Assembly (NCBI GenBank): GCA_963832355.1
Contig: CAWHTX010000009.1
Coordinates: forward strand, 62,001 to 126,000
From: DATFVA01 sp963832355
Lineage (GTDB): Bacteria; Bacteroidota; Ignavibacteria; Ignavibacteriales; Ignavibacteriaceae
Length of the DNA: 64,000 bases
Direction: 5' to 3'
A model generated the notes under the pieces. It saw nothing but the letters and a program-made list of their open reading frames with translations, made no database searches and was not told the DNA's origin. Below are positions 51,236 to 60,706 of this stretch, piece by piece. The stretch's first letter is position 1, and every line of letters begins with the position of its first letter. A program made the translations under genes and the position numbers.

Positions 51236-54133
51236 ATGAAATTTAAATTTTTACTATTTACACTAATTATTTTTACTTCGCAGCTTTTCCCGCAGATAGT
51301 TATTACCGTTCCTGCTGAACCCACTGAAACCGACAGTATTACAGTTTATTTTGATGCTACTCAGCCAGGGGCGGAAGAGCTGTTGAATTACTCGGGTACG
51401 CTTTACACACATACGGGAGTTAATACTAACCTGGGGAGCTGGCAGCATGTGATAGGGGACTGGGGAAACAACACGAACCAGCCGGCATTAACCAGAGACA
51501 GTACAAATCATTACCATTTAACTATAGGCTATCCGCGCACCTTTTACAGTGTAACCAATCCGGACGAACATATCACTGCTCTATGCTTCGTTTTCAGAAG
51601 TTCTGATGCCAACCTCCAGACAGACCCGGACATTTTTATCGATGTTTATGAACCAGGACTAAACCTGGTTGTTAATTCACCGGAAGTTGATCTCAGGTTT
51701 GGTGATCCCCTGAGGTCGCCTGTTTTCAGCTGTCAAACCGACACTACTAACATCAGTATAAGCTGTATTGAAATTGGAACTGTAACTTCATCCATCACAC
51801 TCTTTTTCGATGGGATTTTTAAGGCTCAATCAAATACTAATGAAATATTTTCACAGTTCTTTGCATCGCAATATTCTGCCGGTGTTCACACAATAACCGC
51901 TGTTGCGGCTGATACTTCTGACTTAACAGACACATTATCTTTTGTAATAATGATTAACCCGGTTGTTCAGAATATGCCTTTGCCGGCCGGCAATGTACAC
52001 GGTATAAATTATACTAACAGTACAAGTGTTACGCTTGCTCTCTACGCACCCTATAAGGACTTTGTTTATGTGATAGGTGACTTTAACGATTGGAAGGTTG
52101 ACTCAGCATACTACATGTATAAAGAAGAAGTAACGCCGGATAGTGTCATCTGGTGGCTGACAATTAATAATCTCAACCCCGGGGAGGAATACGCTTTCCA
52201 GTACCTGGTGGATGGAAAGATAAGAATAGGTGATCCTTATTCAGAAAAAGTTCTTGACCCATCGAATGATCAGTACATTTCAGATACAACTTACCCCGGA
52301 CTGAAGCCGTACCCTTACGGAAAAACTGCTGAAATGGCGTCGGTTTTACAGACAGATCAGCAGCCTTACCAGTGGCAGACAACCTACTTTGAGCGGCCGG
52401 CTAAAACGGATCTTGTGATATATGAAATGCTGTTAAGGGACTTTGTCAGTACCCATGATTATAAAACATTGAAGGATACTCTCAACTATCTGAAAGAACT
52501 GGGAATCAATGCTATAGAGCTAATGCCGGTAATGGAGTTTGAAGGTAATGAAAGCTGGGGCTATAATCCTGCGTTTCATGGGGCCCTGGATAAGTATTAT
52601 GGACCGAAGAATGACTTTAAAGCCTTCATCGACGAAGCTCATTCTATGGGCATTGCGGTAATCCTGGATATCGTGTTGAATCATGCTTATGGACAGTGTC
52701 CTCTTGTCAGGCTGTATTTTGACAGCGAAACAAACAGAACTACACCTGAGAATCCATGGTTTAATGTTATATCTCCCAACCCGGTTTATTCTTGGGGATA
52801 TGATTTCAACCATGAAAGCAGTGCTACAAAATATTATGTGGACAGGATTAATAAATACTGGCTTGAGGAATACCATATAGACGGCTTCCGTTTCGACTTT
52901 TCAAAGGGATTCACCAACACACCCGGCGATGGATGGAACTATGACCCTGCTAGAATTGCTATTCTTGAAAGGATGGCGGATAAGTTATGGGACGTAGATT
53001 CGAGTGCGTATGTAATTCTGGAACACTTTACTGCGAACCAGGAGGAAATTGAGCTCTCAAATTACGGTATGATGCTATGGGGTAACCACAACTGTAATTA
53101 TAATCAGGCGACTATGGGATATCCTTCGGGACCCTGCGGTACATGGGACTTTTCCGGTATCTCATACAAACTTCGAAACTGGAATAACCCTTACCTTGTG
53201 GGCTATATGGAGAGTCACGATGAAGAGCGCCTGATGTACAAAAACCTTGAATACGGTAACTCTTATGGTAACTATAATATCAAACATTTTCCCACTGCAA
53301 TCCAGAGGATGAAGGAAGCCGCAGCTTTCTTCTTTACTGTACCGGGACCAAAAATGATATGGCAGTTCGGAGAACTTGGTTATGATATTTCCATAGACTA
53401 TCCCTGCAGAATCTGCAACAAACCTATTCTCTGGAATTATTATGATGATCCTGCCCGGTTGAAGTTATATAAAGTTTTTAAAGCTTTAATTAATCTCAAA
53501 AAAGATTACGCGGCATTCCGGAGCAATGATTTTACCTTAGACGTTTCCGGAAGTACGAAACGTATAAATATTTATGATTCTACTATGGATGTTGTAGTTC
53601 TGGGCAACTTTAATGTGCTTTCGACTTCCTCTAATCCTAATTTCAGCAGGACAGGCACATGGTACGACTACTTCAGCGGAGACAGTCTGACAGTGACCAA
53701 CACCCAGAATTATATTTTCCTTGAGCCGGGTGAATTTCATATATATACTACAGTGAAGCTTCCAACTCCTGAAGGAGATATTCTCAATGACATTCTTAGA
53801 GATAATAGTAACCAGGTTGTAAAAGAATTCGCGCTTGAACAGAATTACCCGAACCCGTTTAATCCTTCTACTGAGATCAGGTTTAACGTAAAAGAAAATT
53901 CACACATCATTCTGAAAGTGTATGATGTCCTTGGCAGGGAGGTTAAGACTCTTGTAAATAAGGAAATGAATAACGGGCAGTATACTGTAAAATGGAACAG
54001 CGAAAATAATTTCGGGCAGAAGGTAAGCAGCGGAATTTATTTGTATAGGATAGAAGCAGTTCCTACGGGCGGAAATACAGGACGGTATATCCAGTCGAAG
54101 AAAATGCTTTTACATAAAATAATAATCATCTAA
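51236..54133 (+). CDS. Secreted GH13 alpha-amylase-family glycosidase with C-terminal sorting domain
   Basis: This large starch-active enzyme is predicted to leave the cell. ATG at 51236 gives a signal peptide (MKFKFLLFTLIIFTSQLF). N-terminal Ig-like and early-set modules cover about 1-345, with the CBM48-like VYVIGDFNDWKVDS near residue 270. The GH13 barrel follows, with DIVLNHAY, nucleophile Asp554 in GFRFDFSKGF, acid/base Glu596 in VILEHF and Asp662 in ESHDEER. The last 85 residues carry NYPNPFNPST and SSGIYLYRI, a type IX-like sorting domain. The 965 residues begin 26 nt after the nuclease gene. Confidence 0.92.
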   Translation: MKFKFLLFTLIIFTSQLFPQIVITVPAEPTETDSITVYFDATQPGAEELLNYSGTLYTHTGVNTNLGSWQHVIGDWGNNTNQPALTRDSTNHYHLTIGYPRTFYSVTNPDEHITALCFVFRSSDANLQTDPDIFIDVYEPGLNLVVNSPEVDLRFGDPLRSPVFSCQTDTTNISISCIEIGTVTSSITLFFDGIFKAQSNTNEIFSQFFASQYSAGVHTITAVAADTSDLTDTLSFVIMINPVVQNMPLPAGNVHGINYTNSTSVTLALYAPYKDFVYVIGDFNDWKVDSAYYMYKEEVTPDSVIWWLTINNLNPGEEYAFQYLVDGKIRIGDPYSEKVLDPSNDQYISDTTYPGLKPYPYGKTAEMASVLQTDQQPYQWQTTYFERPAKTDLVIYEMLLRDFVSTHDYKTLKDTLNYLKELGINAIELMPVMEFEGNESWGYNPAFHGALDKYYGPKNDFKAFIDEAHSMGIAVILDIVLNHAYGQCPLVRLYFDSETNRTTPENPWFNVISPNPVYSWGYDFNHESSATKYYVDRINKYWLEEYHIDGFRFDFSKGFTNTPGDGWNYDPARIAILERMADKLWDVDSSAYVILEHFTANQEEIELSNYGMMLWGNHNCNYNQATMGYPSGPCGTWDFSGISYKLRNWNNPYLVGYMESHDEERLMYKNLEYGNSYGNYNIKHFPTAIQRMKEAAAFFFTVPGPKMIWQFGELGYDISIDYPCRICNKPILWNYYDDPARLKLYKVFKALINLKKDYAAFRSNDFTLDVSGSTKRINIYDSTMDVVVLGNFNVLSTSSNPNFSRTGTWYDYFSGDSLTVTNTQNYIFLEPGEFHIYTTVKLPTPEGDILNDILRDNSNQVVKEFALEQNYPNPFNPSTEIRFNVKENSHIILKVYDVLGREVKTLVNKEMNNGQYTVKWNSENNFGQKVSSGIYLYRIEAVPTGGNTGRYIQSKKMLLHKIIII

Positions 54134-54145
54134 TCCGGAGGAATC

Positions 54146-55945
54146 ATGAAAAAATATTTACTACTAATACTTATAAGCTTTACGGGGTTAACATTTGGCC
54201 AGTACATTACACCCGGAACGGGAGTTACCTGGAACCTCGACAGTCTTGTGGTTCATTCAGGAGGAGTATTAACAGGTACCTACCCCGCGTATCAGTTAAA
54301 CGATAAGATAACAATTTCACTAAATGATGAGGTAGATATTGACGCAGGGACGGTTATTAATTGTGATTCTGCTTCCGGTTTTGAAGTTAACGGAGTGTTT
54401 AATGCATCGGGAACCGAGACTGATTCAATAAGGTTCAGCTCTGATATTCACGATTCAACAGGAGCGTATGATGGGATACTCTTCAATGCCGCTTCTGCCG
54501 GCACAGGAATAATTCAGTATGCGGTGATTGAGTATGCCTCTTATGGGGTGAGGTGTATTGATGCCAGTCCTTCTATTATGAACTCTCATATTCTTAAATG
54601 CGACAGGGGAATTCAGCTTAGCGGATCAGATGCTGTCATCCGGAATAACCGCATTGAAGAAAGTTATGAATATGGAATTCTCATTAACCTGGATTCAAAT
54701 CCATTGATTGAAGGAAACATAATTGCCTATAATAATACCCAGGCCACATCTGCAAAAAACCAGGTGAGCATCGGTCTCCAGGGTAATAATTCACCTGTTA
54801 TAAGGAACAATGAGATTTTCGGCGGATCAGGACAGGTTACCGGAGGGATAAGTCTCTGGGTAAGCGGATCCAGTAGTTTTTCTGATATGATTTGTGAAGG
54901 AAACATCATCCATGATAACAGTTACGGTATTACTCTTTACAGTACCAGTAACGGGATCATTAATGCTGTTGTAAGAAATAATGAGATTTATAATAATACT
55001 ACGAATCCCAATACGCTTATATCAGGAAGCGGAATAAATGTTAACGGAAGTCCTTTCAATACTCCTGTGATTACCCAAAACACTATTTATGAAAACTGGT
55101 GGGGAATAACTATTCAGAATGGCTCATCGGTTCAGCCCGGTCCTTCTCCTAATATCGGCAATATTGAAAATGCAGATACAACCGATGACGGACTTAATAT
55201 CATCTATGATAATATCCAGGGAAGCGATGTTTTTGATCTTTACAATAACTGTACTAACGATATAATGGCTCAGAATAACGATTGGGGAGTATATGATTCA
55301 ACCCTGATTGAAGACCATATATTTCATAAGGTAGATGATCCTGCTCATGGCCTGGTTGTATTTATGCCTTTTGCTCCACCACTTCCTGTAGAATTAACAA
55401 ACTTTACGGCTGGATTAAATGGAAACCTCGTTGAACTCAACTGGGAAACCGCTACCGAGATAAACAATAAAGGATTTGAGATAGAAAAGAGCATAGGAAC
55501 CTCAGACGATTGGATGGTGATAGGATTTGTTGAAGGACAGGGCAACTCAACCAAACCTGTTCAGTATTCCTATAAAGATCAGCTGGACAACTCCGGCGAT
55601 TACTCATATCGGCTGAAACAAATTGAGTTTGACGGATCTTCAAAAGTTAGTAAAACCTTAAGTGTTAGTTATAACACGATACTGACCTTTAATCTTGAGC
55701 AGAATTATCCTAATCCCTTTAACCCTTCAACATATATTAAGTACCGGACATCAGAAGCAGGACATGTCAGGATAGCCGTTTACAGCTCACTTGGTCAAAA
55801 AGTTGATGAACTGGTTAACGGATTTCAGCCTGCCGGTGATTATAAAGTCAGGTTTGACGCAAAGAACTTTGCCAGCGGCATCTATTTATATAAACTTGAA
55901 GTAAATGGAAAGTCAGCTGTGAAGAAAATGATCTTACTGAGATAA
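54146..55945 (+). CDS. Secreted parallel beta-helix repeat protein with C-terminal sorting domain
   Basis: The 599 residues start with a signal peptide ending near TFGQ. Residues about 100-330 show repeated NNxI/GN-rich turns (for example IRNNRIEESYEYGILI and VVRNNEIYNN), the pattern of right-handed beta-helix proteins such as NosD or polysaccharide lyases. No catalytic signature was recognised. A beta-sandwich-like linker starting VELTNFTAGL follows, then a sorting domain with NYPNPFNPST and SGIYLYKLEV. It follows the amylase by 12 nt with CCGGAGG before the ATG, so the two are coexpressed. Confidence 0.85.
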   Translation: MKKYLLLILISFTGLTFGQYITPGTGVTWNLDSLVVHSGGVLTGTYPAYQLNDKITISLNDEVDIDAGTVINCDSASGFEVNGVFNASGTETDSIRFSSDIHDSTGAYDGILFNAASAGTGIIQYAVIEYASYGVRCIDASPSIMNSHILKCDRGIQLSGSDAVIRNNRIEESYEYGILINLDSNPLIEGNIIAYNNTQATSAKNQVSIGLQGNNSPVIRNNEIFGGSGQVTGGISLWVSGSSSFSDMICEGNIIHDNSYGITLYSTSNGIINAVVRNNEIYNNTTNPNTLISGSGINVNGSPFNTPVITQNTIYENWWGITIQNGSSVQPGPSPNIGNIENADTTDDGLNIIYDNIQGSDVFDLYNNCTNDIMAQNNDWGVYDSTLIEDHIFHKVDDPAHGLVVFMPFAPPLPVELTNFTAGLNGNLVELNWETATEINNKGFEIEKSIGTSDDWMVIGFVEGQGNSTKPVQYSYKDQLDNSGDYSYRLKQIEFDGSSKVSKTLSVSYNTILTFNLEQNYPNPFNPSTYIKYRTSEAGHVRIAVYSSLGQKVDELVNGFQPAGDYKVRFDAKNFASGIYLYKLEVNGKSAVKKMILLR

Positions 55946-55955
55946 GAAATATTAC

Positions 55956-56000
55956 GGGGCTGTCTAAAAAGTGATAATTATAACTTTTTAATCAGCCCCT
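55956..56000. terminator. Long bidirectional hairpin (GGCTGTCT family)
   Basis: GGGGCTG (55956-55962) pairs with CAGCCCC (55993-55999) and TAAAAAGT (55965-55972) with ACTTTTTA (55983-55990), around a 10-nt loop with a 2x2 internal loop. It lies between the convergent beta-helix gene (+) and the lipoprotein gene (-). Confidence 0.8.
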
Positions 56001-56012
56001 TAATTAATATCA

Positions 56013-57053
56013 TCAGGGAATATATTCAAGAATATTAGTGTTAGAAATAATCTCTTTTTTGGTACCTTTCTGTCCCTGCGATTCCATCTTAAAGGAAGTA
56101 GTTACTGAAGTGAACAGTTTGGTTTTCTGAACCAGACCTTTTGAAACATTGAAATAAATCTTACCTCCTGCGCTTGTAACAGGCTGTTGAAACTCATAAT
56201 TGATTCCCCGGTCAGTTAATTTGTTCTTCCCGTCAATTTGGGTTTTCAATGAAGCCTCAATATTTGCAATCAGATCTCCGTTTAGTTTCTCAACACCAGT
56301 TATATTGAAAAAAGATGTATTCTTTACCTGATAAACCAGAAGCTGGCTGACCGGCTGCTCTACTTTCCATATTGAATCTTTTGACATTTTCTGAACCGGC
56401 AGCTTTCTGAATACCTGGTTCAGCATCGGTTTAAGCATACCTTCAACCATGTCATTTTTCAAATTGGCTTTTTCTTCCGTTTTAAGTGAGTCCGCATATC
56501 CTTTTATATCTAAAAGTTTGTCGACGATTTTATCTGCACGGTAAATATCCAGTAACTCGCCAAGCTTAGATACTCTTAAATCGAACGGGTTTTTAACAAG
56601 TGATTCGTACTGAGCGTATTTGTCTATCTCGGCGGAATCTTTTGTAATTCCCGACTGATAATGAACAGACTGATCACCAAGTGTGCCGTCAACCTTAATG
56701 GAAGATATTACCGCTTCTATTTCCATTGTGCTGTCAGAATCGATCTCACCGGGTGTAAATTTCATATTATAGATCATTGTCTGATCCATACCCTGATTCA
56801 TTGTGGTATCCTTGGTCGTGATAGTCTGCTCGTCTTCTGAGATAGCCGTTAATCTGAAATTGTAACTCTTCCCCTTTTCCAGTTTGTATCTCAGATAAAA
56901 CGATTGATCCGGATTATCAACGGGACTGGTTTTTATGTCGGTAGTGTCGAAAGTAAACTGATCTTTCTGCGATTCAGGTTGCTGCTCTTTCGCGTTTTCA
57001 CCGCATCCGAACAACAAAAGACCGGTTATTAGTATTAAGATTAACTTTTTCAT
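56013..57053 (-). CDS. Lipoprotein of unknown function (DUF6263-like)
   Basis: The 346-residue protein has a lipoprotein signal ending LLFGC (Cys17), then a polar linker rich in Gln, Asp and Thr. The rest is a mainly beta pattern with segments such as FYLRYKLEKGKSYNFRL and GGKIYFNVSKGLVQKTKLF. It resembles lipoproteins grouped as DUF6263, but that assignment is from memory of the pattern and is uncertain. It begins 10 nt after the NamZ-like gene and is probably cotranscribed with it. No enzymatic motif is visible. Confidence 0.65.
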   Translation of the reverse strand: MKKLILILITGLLLFGCGENAKEQQPESQKDQFTFDTTDIKTSPVDNPDQSFYLRYKLEKGKSYNFRLTAISEDEQTITTKDTTMNQGMDQTMIYNMKFTPGEIDSDSTMEIEAVISSIKVDGTLGDQSVHYQSGITKDSAEIDKYAQYESLVKNPFDLRVSKLGELLDIYRADKIVDKLLDIKGYADSLKTEEKANLKNDMVEGMLKPMLNQVFRKLPVQKMSKDSIWKVEQPVSQLLVYQVKNTSFFNITGVEKLNGDLIANIEASLKTQIDGKNKLTDRGINYEFQQPVTSAGGKIYFNVSKGLVQKTKLFTSVTTSFKMESQGQKGTKKEIISNTNILEYIP

Positions 57054-57063
57054 TTTCTTTCCT

Positions 57064-58321
57064 TTAGTAAAGTAAATATTTAGTTCTGATTTTTATAAAA
57101 TTCTCAAGGCCCGGCTTCCAGGAAGTAATAATAACATCAGGAGTTTCATTATTAATAATCATTTCCCTGGTATGCTTTTCACCCATCAATCGGTCAAAGA
57201 AAGCGGATTCGAATCTAAACTTTTCAGGATAAAGCCTATGCAGTGTATAAAGAAGCTGAATGCCGAAAACTATAGGCCTGAATTCCGCCGGATTTTCTAT
57301 ATTTATTGAAATCCCATTACATCTGACATTTTTATATTTTGGATTTTCCGCTTTTCCGGGGATACTGACGGGAATAAAACTCAAAGGTTTTATTGAAATG
57401 CCATTTTGCTGAAAACTATTCAGTTCGGTTATAAGTTCTTTTGAGTTTATGAAAGGTGCTCCTATTTGTTTAAAGGGATTTTCCGTACCCCGGCCTTCCG
57501 ATACATTAGTACCTTCAAGAAATACAGTTGAAGGATATATCAAAGCTGTCTCAAAATCCGGGATATTGGGGGAGGGATTTACCCATTCAATATTATAATC
57601 GCTGAAAAAACTGTTCCTCCTCCAGTTCTTCATCCTGATTACCTTTAGTTCCGGTTTCGATGGAAACAAACCTTCTCCTGCAAAAAACCCGGCAAGTTCT
57701 CCCGAAGTCATCCCGTACATTACAGGTATGGTGGCTATCCCTGTGAAAGATTTAAAATCAGGTTCAAGTACTGGTCCGGCAATTTTATTTCCGCCGATGG
57801 GATCAGGTCTGTCAAGCACTATTACGGGAATATTATTTTCTCCTGCCGCCTCCAGTATATAGAACAGCGTTGATATATATGTATAGAATCTGGCACCCAG
57901 ATCCTGAACATCATATAATATTATATCAATGTTTTTGAGCATCTCCGGAGTCGGCTTTCTTATTTTTTCCGTACAATGAAAAAAAGGGAATAGAGTCGTA
58001 AGATGAATCCTGTACAGAGTTCCCGGCTGCAGCATTGATATTATATCCGTGTTCAGGAGTAAAAACCGCCGCAACTTTTACACCATTCATATGTACCAGG
58101 GTATCAAGCAGGGAGGTCCCGTCTGACAAAACGCTTGCCTTATTAGCAACGACAGCGATCTGTTTTCCTCTTATAAGCTCCAGGTTTGAACTTACCAGCT
58201 GGTCAGCACCGGGAAAAAGCTTTGTATCAGATTTCAAGTGCTTCACAGGTTCATTGGTTTCACACGCCTGCTGCGTCAGGACAAGGAGGAGAATAATTAT
58301 ATAATATTTCAGTTTGACCAT
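57064..58321 (-). pseudogene. namZ: NamZ-like exo-beta-N-acetylmuramidase (DUF1343), frameshifted
   Basis: Two overlapping frames together encode one DUF1343/NamZ protein of about 418 residues. The first gives AVFTPEHGYNINAAAG and FFSLYGKNKK; the second continues PTPEMLKNIDIILYDVQDLG, then GARFYTYISTL and VIVLDRPDPIGGN. The join lies near 57955-57970, where one extra base in A-rich sequence breaks the frame. Family members trim peptidoglycan amino sugars during cell-wall recycling. ATG at 58321 gives a hydrophobic signal near a Cys. An upstream ATG at 58348 lies inside a terminator hairpin and is rejected. It could be a true pseudogene or a sequence error. Confidence 0.85.
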
Positions 58322-58327
58322 TAACAA

Positions 58328-58368
58328 AAAGAGGCTGTCTGAAAGCAATAGCTTTTAAGACAACCTCT
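58328..58368 (-). terminator. Terminator after ndk (GGCTGTCT family)
   Basis: Three helical segments stack: AGAGG/CCTCT (58330-58334 with 58364-58368), TGTCT/AGACA (58336-58340 with 58358-58362) and AAAGC/GCTTT (58342-58346 with 58351-58355), around AATA. On the - strand a T run follows. It separates ndk from the NamZ-like gene. Confidence 0.8.
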
Positions 58369-58391
58369 GTTATAATTCAAATTATCTAATA

Positions 58392-58823
58392 TTAGTTTTC
58401 GTAATTATCAAGCAGTTCATTTCTTGAGAAGAAATGAAGGATTTCTTTCGCAGCATTCTCATCTGAATCAGAACCGTGAACTGCATTTTCTGCCTTACTT
58501 GCTGCGTATAGTTTCCTTATAGTACCTTCCTCGGCCTCTGCAGGATCGGTGGTGCCGATTAGTTTTCTGAATGCGGCAACTGCATTTTCTTTCTCAAGAG
58601 CAATCGGTATGCAGGGACCTGAAGTCATATATTCAACCAGCTCTCCGTAAAACGGACGTTCTTTATGTATTTCATAGAAGCCTTCAGCAGAACTCTTTGA
58701 AAGATGAATCATCTTCATTGCTTTTATTTTGAATCCTGCTTCTGTAATCTTTGTGATTATTTGTCCTATGTATTTTTTCTTAACCGAGTCAGGTTTAAGT
58801 ATCGCTAATGTTCTGTTGCTCAA
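58392..58823 (-). CDS. ndk: Nucleoside diphosphate kinase
   Basis: NDK transfers phosphate from ATP to nucleoside diphosphates through a phosphohistidine. The 143 residues include the active site His116 in NAVHGSDSDENAAKEI and the N-terminal RTLAILKPDSVKK. Length and motifs are standard. The start lies 24 nt after sucD, so sucD and ndk probably form an operon supplying nucleoside triphosphates from the GTP/ATP made by succinyl-CoA synthetase. Confidence 0.96.
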   Translation of the reverse strand: MSNRTLAILKPDSVKKKYIGQIITKITEAGFKIKAMKMIHLSKSSAEGFYEIHKERPFYGELVEYMTSGPCIPIALEKENAVAAFRKLIGTTDPAEAEEGTIRKLYAASKAENAVHGSDSDENAAKEILHFFSRNELLDNYEN

Positions 58824-58847
58824 ATTTTTCTCCTGAATGATATCTGA

Positions 58848-59858
58848 TTATAGTTTATGTCTTCCTGTTCCTTTAACGATCTTCTTAGTTTTTTGAACGG
58901 TCTTTTTTGCATTCTTCTTAGCCGAAGATTTCGCATTCTTAACTGATTTTTTGACAGGTTTCTTTTTGGAAGCCTTTTTCTTTGCTGAATTTTCAATGGC
59001 TTTAATCATGGTATTACCAATCTCGGCCGGACTTTCAGCTACTTTAATTCCTGCTTTCTTCAGAGCGTTAATCTTTTCAACCGCCGTTCCTTTACCTCCC
59101 GAGATGATAGCACCTGCATGTCCCATCCTACGTCCGGGAGGTGCTGTTCTACCTGCGATGAAGCCCACAACAGGCTTTGAGACGTTCTTTTTAATATAAG
59201 CGGCGGCTTCTTCTTCAGCAGATCCGCCGATCTCACCGATCATTACTATTCCTTCTGTCTGGGGATCTTCATTGAAAAGCTTAATGATATCGACAAAACG
59301 GGAACCGATAACCGGATCTCCGCCTATCCCGACACAGCTTGACTGACCTAATTTAACATCTGTTAATTGCTTGACTGCTTCATAAGTTAAGGTTCCGCTG
59401 CGGGAGACGACACCGATTTTACCTTTCTTGTGTATAAACCCGGGCATAATTCCAACCTTTGCCTGTCCCGGCGAGATTACTCCCGGACAGTTCGGGCCGA
59501 CAAGTACAACATCTTTATCTTTGATTGCGTTATAAACTTTTACCATATCTCTTGCAGGTATACCCTCAGTAATACAGATAATTACTTTGATACCTGAGTT
59601 AGCGGCTTCAAGTATTGCATCGGCTGCAAAAGCAGGGGGAACGAAAATGACTGAAGTATTTGCTTTTTGTTCTTTTACTGCATCTGCTACGGTGTTATAG
59701 ACCGGTATTCCTTCAAATTTAGTCCCGCCTTTACCGGGAGTAACTCCGGCAACCACTTTAGTTCCATATTCAATCATCTGTTGTGAATGGAAAGAGCCTT
59801 CACCGCCTGTAATTCCCTGAACCACAAGTCTTGTTTTATTATTTACCAGAATACTCAT
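58848..59858 (-). CDS. sucD: Succinyl-CoA synthetase alpha subunit with lysine-rich C-terminal tail
   Basis: This TCA-cycle enzyme subunit binds CoA and carries the phosphohistidine. The first 290 or so residues are canonical: VQGITGGEGSFHSQQM, GVTPGKGGTKFEGIPVYNTV, GPNCPGVISPGQ, and catalytic His247 in GRRMGHAGAIISGGKGTA. The final 45 or so residues are an added tail with about 19 lysines, no acidic residues and many Ala, Ser and Thr, resembling histone H1 tails. Typical SucD proteins stop near residue 290. No sucC is in the window. Confidence 0.95.
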   Translation of the reverse strand: MSILVNNKTRLVVQGITGGEGSFHSQQMIEYGTKVVAGVTPGKGGTKFEGIPVYNTVADAVKEQKANTSVIFVPPAFAADAILEAANSGIKVIICITEGIPARDMVKVYNAIKDKDVVLVGPNCPGVISPGQAKVGIMPGFIHKKGKIGVVSRSGTLTYEAVKQLTDVKLGQSSCVGIGGDPVIGSRFVDIIKLFNEDPQTEGIVMIGEIGGSAEEEAAAYIKKNVSKPVVGFIAGRTAPPGRRMGHAGAIISGGKGTAVEKINALKKAGIKVAESPAEIGNTMIKAIENSAKKKASKKKPVKKSVKNAKSSAKKNAKKTVQKTKKIVKGTGRHKL

Positions 59859-59896
59859 AGGAAGTCCTGTTAATACTTTTTAAGAAATGTTATCTT

Positions 59897-59904
59897 CAAA
59901 GATA
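59897..59904 (-). promoter_or_regulatory. Candidate -7 element for sucD-ndk
   Basis: The - strand reads TATCTTTG here, an exact TAnnTTTG match, 38 nt before the sucD ATG. No good TTTG was found 19-21 nt upstream, so the site is only a candidate. Confidence 0.35.
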
Positions 59905-59943
59905 AAAAAAAGGGAGGATAATTCCTTAACTGAGGGACTGTAA

Positions 59944-60624
59944 TTATTCGGTATTATTCTGGTCTGGGAGTTTTAAGGGTACTCTTTTCCTGTCCAGCCA
60001 AAAAGAAATCAGGATTACCAGAATTATCGAAAGCAGTGCGGAACCTGCCACTTCATTTCCATTCTGAGGTCTGGGACTTAAAACCTGGGTTACGAAGGCA
60101 GCTGCAATTAATACAGCAGAAAATATATACATCCCGTATTTCCCGCTGAAGCCTGTTCCCCGGGTTTCATGAAGATAAATGAACAGACCGGTCAGGTAGA
60201 TTGCTATCTCAACCATCAGTGCAATGTATATATGGTTCCACAAGCCTAATCCCAGCATGGCTGAATTATCTCCGAAGATGGTTAGTTCGGGAGTATGGAC
60301 TATAACATCCAGAAAATAATGCGAAAGTACCCCAAGCCCGAGCAAGACAGCGGTCACCTGCCTTTTTGTAATAATTTCAGCGGCTACATAAACGAGGAGA
60401 CTCCAGGCAACAGCAGCAATAAAACTATGCGAGTAAGGGAAGAAAAATTTCAGATAGTGCAGATTTTCAAAATTCGGGGGTACGATAACCTGTTCAATTC
60501 CCAGCAGGGTAAATATCCATAGGAGCAGATCCATAAAAAGTACAGATACAAAAAACCACGCCAGGTTGGTTTTCTTATCAAATTTTCTCATTGCCAATCC
60601 GGCGCCAAGATGTCCTATAAACAT
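59944..60624 (-). CDS. Membrane protein resembling YdjM-type metal-dependent hydrolases
   Basis: The 226 residues have six or seven hydrophobic helices and conserved His/Asp-containing spots: FIGHLGAGLAMR at the start, FPYSHSFIAA near residue 67, and LSHYFLDVIVHTPEL near residue 100. This is the pattern of small membrane proteins annotated as membrane-bound metal-dependent hydrolases (YdjM/DUF457-like). Their activity is poorly defined, so function is not assigned. It is flanked by sucD and the TatA-like genes on the same strand but with gaps of 85 and 111 nt. Confidence 0.6.
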   Translation of the reverse strand: MFIGHLGAGLAMRKFDKKTNLAWFFVSVLFMDLLLWIFTLLGIEQVIVPPNFENLHYLKFFFPYSHSFIAAVAWSLLVYVAAEIITKRQVTAVLLGLGVLSHYFLDVIVHTPELTIFGDNSAMLGLGLWNHIYIALMVEIAIYLTGLFIYLHETRGTGFSGKYGMYIFSAVLIAAAFVTQVLSPRPQNGNEVAGSALLSIILVILISFWLDRKRVPLKLPDQNNTE

Positions 60625-60706
60625 TCGCTATTATTTTTCAGGTTAAATAAACTGATTTCAGGGAATGGCGGACCCTGTTTTGATTATGGTATAGCCTGAA
60701 TGATTC

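Noticed and set aside
58322..58348. Upstream ATG at 58348 as the start of the NamZ-like gene
   Set aside because: It would place the start codon inside the terminator hairpin at 58330-58368. ATG at 58321 is directly before the hydrophobic signal.
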